This document shows positions 6,244 through 9,124 of a stretch of 9,124 nucleotides of DNA, in pieces. Each line of letters starts with the position of its first letter. Position 1 is the first letter of the stretch. Where the stretch lies: assembly GCA_028723145.1 (NCBI GenBank), contig JAQYFM010000009.1, forward strand, positions 1 through 9,124, read 5' to 3'. A program made the position numbers and the translations under genes. The stretch is from Spirochaetales bacterium. GTDB taxonomy: Bacteria; Spirochaetota; Spirochaetia; Sphaerochaetales; Sphaerochaetaceae. The notes beneath the pieces are model-generated. The model had not been told where the DNA came from and did not search any database. It saw only the letters and a list, made by a program, of their open reading frames with translations.

Positions 6244-8808
6244 ATGAAAAAAAATATGTTACCTTTATTTTTAACTCTCTTAGTGTTATTTGTTTTCATA
6301 TCTTGTGATTTTTATCCGAATGTTGCAAAGCCTAATACCTATAAAGTAGTCCTTGATTACAATGATGGAACGCATTGTGTTGAGCGTAATGTGGAGGAAG
6401 GAACAGCGATTACTTTACCTACAGATCTTAAGAAGGATAAATCAATCTTCATTGGATGGTTTAATGATAAAAAGCTTTTAGATTCAAATACTGTTATTGT
6501 ATCATCTCCATTAACACTCATAGCAGGTTGGTATGATTATAGTGGTGAGATTAAAGTAAATGATATCCCAAGCTCTAAGGTTATAAAGATTGTTGGAGAT
6601 GAAATTGCTTTAAGCTACGACTATATCCCATCAAGTCTTGTAAAATGGAATTGGAAGGTAAATGGTATAGTTGAAGGAAATAATCCTAACTCTTTAGTTT
6701 TAAATAAAGAAGTAGGAGTATATACGATCACTTTAGAGTGTAATGATATAGAAGTTGCAAAACTTAATCTTGAGGTTAAGGAAGATAAGGTCTATACAAT
6801 TTATTATTACATTGATGATGACTCTATTATTGCTTCTTATGGCCATCAAGAAGGGGATAAAGTTACTTTAATTGATAATGAAGAAGTATCATATTTAATT
6901 GATGATGAATTAACTCTTGATGGTTTTATTCCTCTTAAACCAAATGATTTAGTAATTTCTAAAAATCAAATTACTATGCCTAACTCTGATGTTTCACTAC
7001 GTGCAAAACTTGTAGATGAATTATATCAAATAACAATTAAAAATGACTCAGGATATACTCTTTCTGCAAGTGAAATAAATCCAAGTAAGAAAGGTAGTGT
7101 AGTATATATACCAAAAGTCAATGGTCTTGATGAATCTCTTTATAGTGCTATATGGAGTTATAAATATGGAGATAAAGAGATAATATTAAGTCAAAATGAA
7201 TCATTCTTTATTATGCCTAATTCAGATGTAGATTTAACTCTTGATATTGTAAGAAAAGCTTATGATATAAAGTTATTATTTATTTCTGAAGGAATTACTC
7301 TTTCAAGTAATGAAATAAAGCCTCAGCAACCATCAAGTTTAGTTACTCTTCCTATTGTAGAGTCTAAAATTCCTGAAGGCTATAGTGTTGTTTGGTATGA
7401 AAAAATTGGATCAGAATTAGTACCTTTAGCTATCAATGATAATAAATTTAAAATGCCTGAAAGAGATATTTCATTAGTTGTTATGCTTGTTACTAATACT
7501 TATGAAATTACTCCAATTCTTAATGATTGGGAAGTTAGCGAAAATATTCCAAGTAGTGCTTTGTTTGATTCTCTAATAACACTTCCATCTTCAGCTACCA
7601 AGACTGGTTATACATTTAATGGATGGAAGGTTATTAATAAAACAACAGGTGAAGAAATTCCTATGTTAAGTGGTAATACCTTTAAAATGCCAGCATGTAA
7701 TGTAAGTGTACTTCCTAATGAGGAAATTAAAGAATTTAACTTATTTGTAAAGTACGTTAATCAAAATGGAAATGAGATTGAAACTATAGGCTCAGATGGT
7801 AGATATAGATATTCTTTAGCAGAGCCTTTAAAGATTAAGTATGCTACAACTGTTAATTATCTTGAAGGTGAATATAACGTAAAAACTCATATTAGAGGCT
7901 ATAATTATTCACGAGCAATAAGATCTTATTACATAGACTCAGATGGTAAAAAGGTTACAGTAAATGTTGCAGGTGGAAAGTTTACAATGCCAGAGCATGA
8001 TGTTTATCTTGAACTTTGCTATACCACTAGAAAGGAGTACATACTTGATGGAAGAGTCTTCTATGATGCAGGTGGAGATGATTCTGATATATACTACTTC
8101 TATGACAAAGATGGCTACCTTATCCCTTACAATATAAATGAAGATAGTGTTGATAAGATAGTTAATGCCTATTCTTATGTAAGAATCTCTGGTTTAGGTA
8201 GGTTCTATGAATTTTCTTTAACACCTATTGGAAATGGTAAAGGACTTTATTGGGGTTTTTATAATAATGTTGATATCGTTGGTTCTTCTTATTCAGGGTA
8301 TAACCCAGAAGTATTAACAAGTACTGAAATAGGAACGGGTAAGAGTAATACAAAAAAAATTCTATCTTACATCAATTCTTATTGTACTCATGAAACTGGT
8401 GATAACAATAGGTCGGAGAACGATTGGATATCGCATGGAACAAAGTTCCCTTCTAAAGGCAAGAATATATATAAAAACTGTAGTTCCAGCACAGAGGATA
8501 CTTATCTTTGGTCTGATTTTGTTTCTTGGAATAAACAAAGTCGTTATAGTGATTGGTTTATTCCAGCTGCAGATGAATTAAAGGTCCTTTACGATTATGT
8601 AATAAAGAATAAAGATACCTTTAATAAGGAATTACTTGAAATATTTGAAAGTGGCCACATATGGTCTTCGAGTGCTTGGATACAAGATCTATTAAATCCA
8701 CATAAAAAGTCTATATTTGCAAAATGGTCATATTCTCTTTATGAGGGAAAAACTGATTACTCTATGCGCCATATGCCGTTTAAATGTATTCCTGTAAGGA
8801 GTTTCTAA
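6244..8808 (+). CDS. Modular surface lipoprotein 3, paralog of the two genes before it
   Basis: An 854-residue predicted lipoprotein, the longest of the set. A hydrophobic signal peptide ends at C21 (FVFISC, with Phe rather than Leu at -3, a relaxed lipobox). An InlB-B-repeat/Flg_new-like module spans 32-97 (IFIGWFNDK, then LIAGWY). The Ig/PKD-like part has W135-x-W137 and YTITLECND. Five modules close on ITMPNSDV (M245), FIMPNSDV (M324), FKMPERDI (M404), FKMPACNV (M482) and FTMPEHDV (M582). The last is about 20 residues longer than the others. Modules ending at M324 and M404 both contain an 'L-S-x-x-E-I-x-P' element (273-280, 353-360), suggesting an internal duplication. The C-terminal DUF1566/Lcl-like domain from 602 has GRVFYDAG, FYDKDG, WGF (670), TEIGTGKSNT (694-703), DWFIPAADEL (770-779), IWSSS (806-810) and IPVRSF. 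Last gene of the operon; a terminator follows within 10 bases. Confidence 0.9.
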   Translation: MKKNMLPLFLTLLVLFVFISCDFYPNVAKPNTYKVVLDYNDGTHCVERNVEEGTAITLPTDLKKDKSIFIGWFNDKKLLDSNTVIVSSPLTLIAGWYDYSGEIKVNDIPSSKVIKIVGDEIALSYDYIPSSLVKWNWKVNGIVEGNNPNSLVLNKEVGVYTITLECNDIEVAKLNLEVKEDKVYTIYYYIDDDSIIASYGHQEGDKVTLIDNEEVSYLIDDELTLDGFIPLKPNDLVISKNQITMPNSDVSLRAKLVDELYQITIKNDSGYTLSASEINPSKKGSVVYIPKVNGLDESLYSAIWSYKYGDKEIILSQNESFFIMPNSDVDLTLDIVRKAYDIKLLFISEGITLSSNEIKPQQPSSLVTLPIVESKIPEGYSVVWYEKIGSELVPLAINDNKFKMPERDISLVVMLVTNTYEITPILNDWEVSENIPSSALFDSLITLPSSATKTGYTFNGWKVINKTTGEEIPMLSGNTFKMPACNVSVLPNEEIKEFNLFVKYVNQNGNEIETIGSDGRYRYSLAEPLKIKYATTVNYLEGEYNVKTHIRGYNYSRAIRSYYIDSDGKKVTVNVAGGKFTMPEHDVYLELCYTTRKEYILDGRVFYDAGGDDSDIYYFYDKDGYLIPYNINEDSVDKIVNAYSYVRISGLGRFYEFSLTPIGNGKGLYWGFYNNVDIVGSSYSGYNPEVLTSTEIGTGKSNTKKILSYINSYCTHETGDNNRSENDWISHGTKFPSKGKNIYKNCSSSTEDTYLWSDFVSWNKQSRYSDWFIPAADELKVLYDYVIKNKDTFNKELLEIFESGHIWSSSAWIQDLLNPHKKSIFAKWSYSLYEGKTDYSMRHMPFKCIPVRSF
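8795..8801 (+). promoter_or_regulatory. Orphan Shine-Dalgarno sequence at the end of the last lipoprotein gene
   Basis: TAAGGAG occurs here in the same place as at the two internal junctions, but no start codon or gene follows; the terminator hairpin begins at 8815. It is encoded by the conserved Val-Arg-Ser tail and probably has no function here. It marks the likely edge of the duplicated unit. Confidence 0.6.
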
Positions 8809-8814
8809 ATAATT

Positions 8815-8840
8815 AAGGGACAGGTTAATTCCTGTCCCTT
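8815..8840. terminator. Bidirectional terminator between convergent genes
   Basis: Arms 8815-8824 and 8831-8840 (AAGGGACAGG / CCTGTCCCTT) form a perfect 10-bp stem with loop TTAATT. On the plus strand it follows the lipoprotein operon by 6 bases; its downstream tail is only modestly T-rich (CTTAC). On the minus strand the tail is TTAATTATTT. The minus-strand gene's stop codon (8825-8827) lies in the loop, so the hairpin partly overlaps that coding region. Confidence 0.75.
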
Positions 8841-9124
8841 CTTACAACTGTGATGCAATCACGAACCTTTACTGTAAATGTGTCAGGTGCTTGGGAAATC
8901 TTAAAGTCATCATGTCTTTTACACCCTTTACATGGTAAACCTAGAGCATCATGACGATAACAGGTTCGAGAGATAAAGTATGGTGGCTCATAATTGGTAA
9001 TTGTTGGTTTAAATGGCCAAGTGTAAGAATAATTATTTCTTTCAAACCAAAGATACCCACCAATTAAATTAGGTATTTCATTATTTAATAATTCAAGTGC
9101 AAATCTATTTGGTAGGTATAGGTA
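8825..9124 (-). CDS. C-terminal 99 residues of an unidentified convergent gene with a four-cysteine motif (U32-peptidase-like?)
   Basis: Reading the minus strand from 9124, 99 codons are open down to TAA at 8827-8825. There is no in-frame ATG, so the start lies beyond the window edge. Such a long open frame in AT-rich DNA, together with compact convergent placement, supports a real gene. Counting from the window edge, cysteines fall at C55, C65, C68 and C90 in SRTCYRHDALGLPCKGCKR (52-70) and VRDCITVV (87-94). The C-x9-C-x2-C-x21-C spacing suggests a zinc or iron-sulfur site. U32-family peptidases/hydroxylases (COG0826) carry a four-Cys site with a C-x-x-C before a Y/F-rich strand and a later 'D-L/C' element, and this segment recalls that, but I cannot confirm it. 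An aromatic-rich stretch (Y24-F50) precedes the cysteines. Confidence 0.65.
   Translation of the reverse strand, partial: YLYLPNRFALELLNNEIPNLIGGYLWFERNNYSYTWPFKPTITNYEPPYFISRTCYRHDALGLPCKGCKRHDDFKISQAPDTFTVKVRDCITVVRRDRN

Larger units (their letters stand above)
1427..8808 (+). repeat. Tandem array of three paralogous lipoprotein genes (one operon)
   Basis: The three genes share domain order from signal peptide to C-terminal RSF, near-equal lengths, identical one-base junctions and the same ribosome-binding geometry. Aligned landmarks include the GWY module (about residues 29-97), W-x-W (130-137), the first MP signature (243, 247, 245) and the WSSS motif (757, 757, 807). Divergence between copies is large at protein level, so the duplications are old or the genes are under diversifying selection. 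No promoter or terminator is visible between copies. Confidence 0.85.

Noticed and set aside
3640..8808. Diversity-generating retroelement
   Set aside because: No reverse transcriptase, no template repeat and no accessory gene in the window; the variable patches differ in length. Kept only as a hypothesis to test in the wider genome.
1427..8808. Phage or mobile-element cargo
   Set aside because: No integrase, transposase, inverted terminal repeats or tRNA attachment site is visible, and base composition looks uniform across the window.

Overview
The window is AT-rich (about one third G+C by eye) and holds one truncated gene at each edge, with three long, tandem, same-strand lipoprotein genes between them. 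TGA is used as a stop (gene 3) and clear Shine-Dalgarno sequences precede the genes, which argues against Mycoplasma and against typical Bacteroidetes. The lipoprotein signal peptides end in relaxed Ser-Cys lipoboxes (IVSC, IISC, FISC). The C-terminal domains follow the DUF1566/Lcl pattern (GTGK.NT, then DW.IP..DEL, then WSSS, then a final VRSF) that I know best from Treponema-like spirochaetes. A host-associated spirochaete is my best guess, as an inference without any marker gene.

Layout: (1) 1-1320 (+), the 3' part of a gene of unknown function. Its C-terminal half has a glycine-rich amphipathic segment that resembles the membrane-inserting stem of leukocidin-type beta-barrel toxins (hypothesis). 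It ends at a good hairpin terminator, 1330-1366. (2) 1361-1426, a short intergenic region with small inverted and direct repeats and the ribosome binding site of the next gene. (3) 1427-8808 (+), three paralogous lipoprotein genes of 807, 796 and 854 residues, separated by a single base each and so almost certainly co-transcribed and translationally coupled. (4) 8815-8840, a perfect 10-bp hairpin that can end transcription from both sides. (5) 8825-9124 (-), the last 99 codons of a convergent gene with four cysteines. It has no in-frame ATG in the window, so a search for complete ATG-started reading frames would miss it.

The three paralogs share one plan: signal peptide and lipid-attachment Cys; an InlB-B-repeat/Flg_new-like module; an Ig/PKD-like W-x-W module; five modules of 70-100 residues, each closing on an 'F-x-M-P-x-x-D-V' type signature; and a C-terminal DUF1566/Lcl-like domain of about 225-255 residues, probably of C-type-lectin/FGE-like fold. 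They look like long stalked surface proteins that present a variable binding head. The strongest divergence in the heads lies between WSSS and the invariant C-terminal RSF, where a binding face would be expected. The codons for the invariant 'RS' of the tail also form the Shine-Dalgarno sequence for the next gene, and the last copy keeps that sequence with no gene after it, which suggests the array grew by duplication of a self-contained unit.
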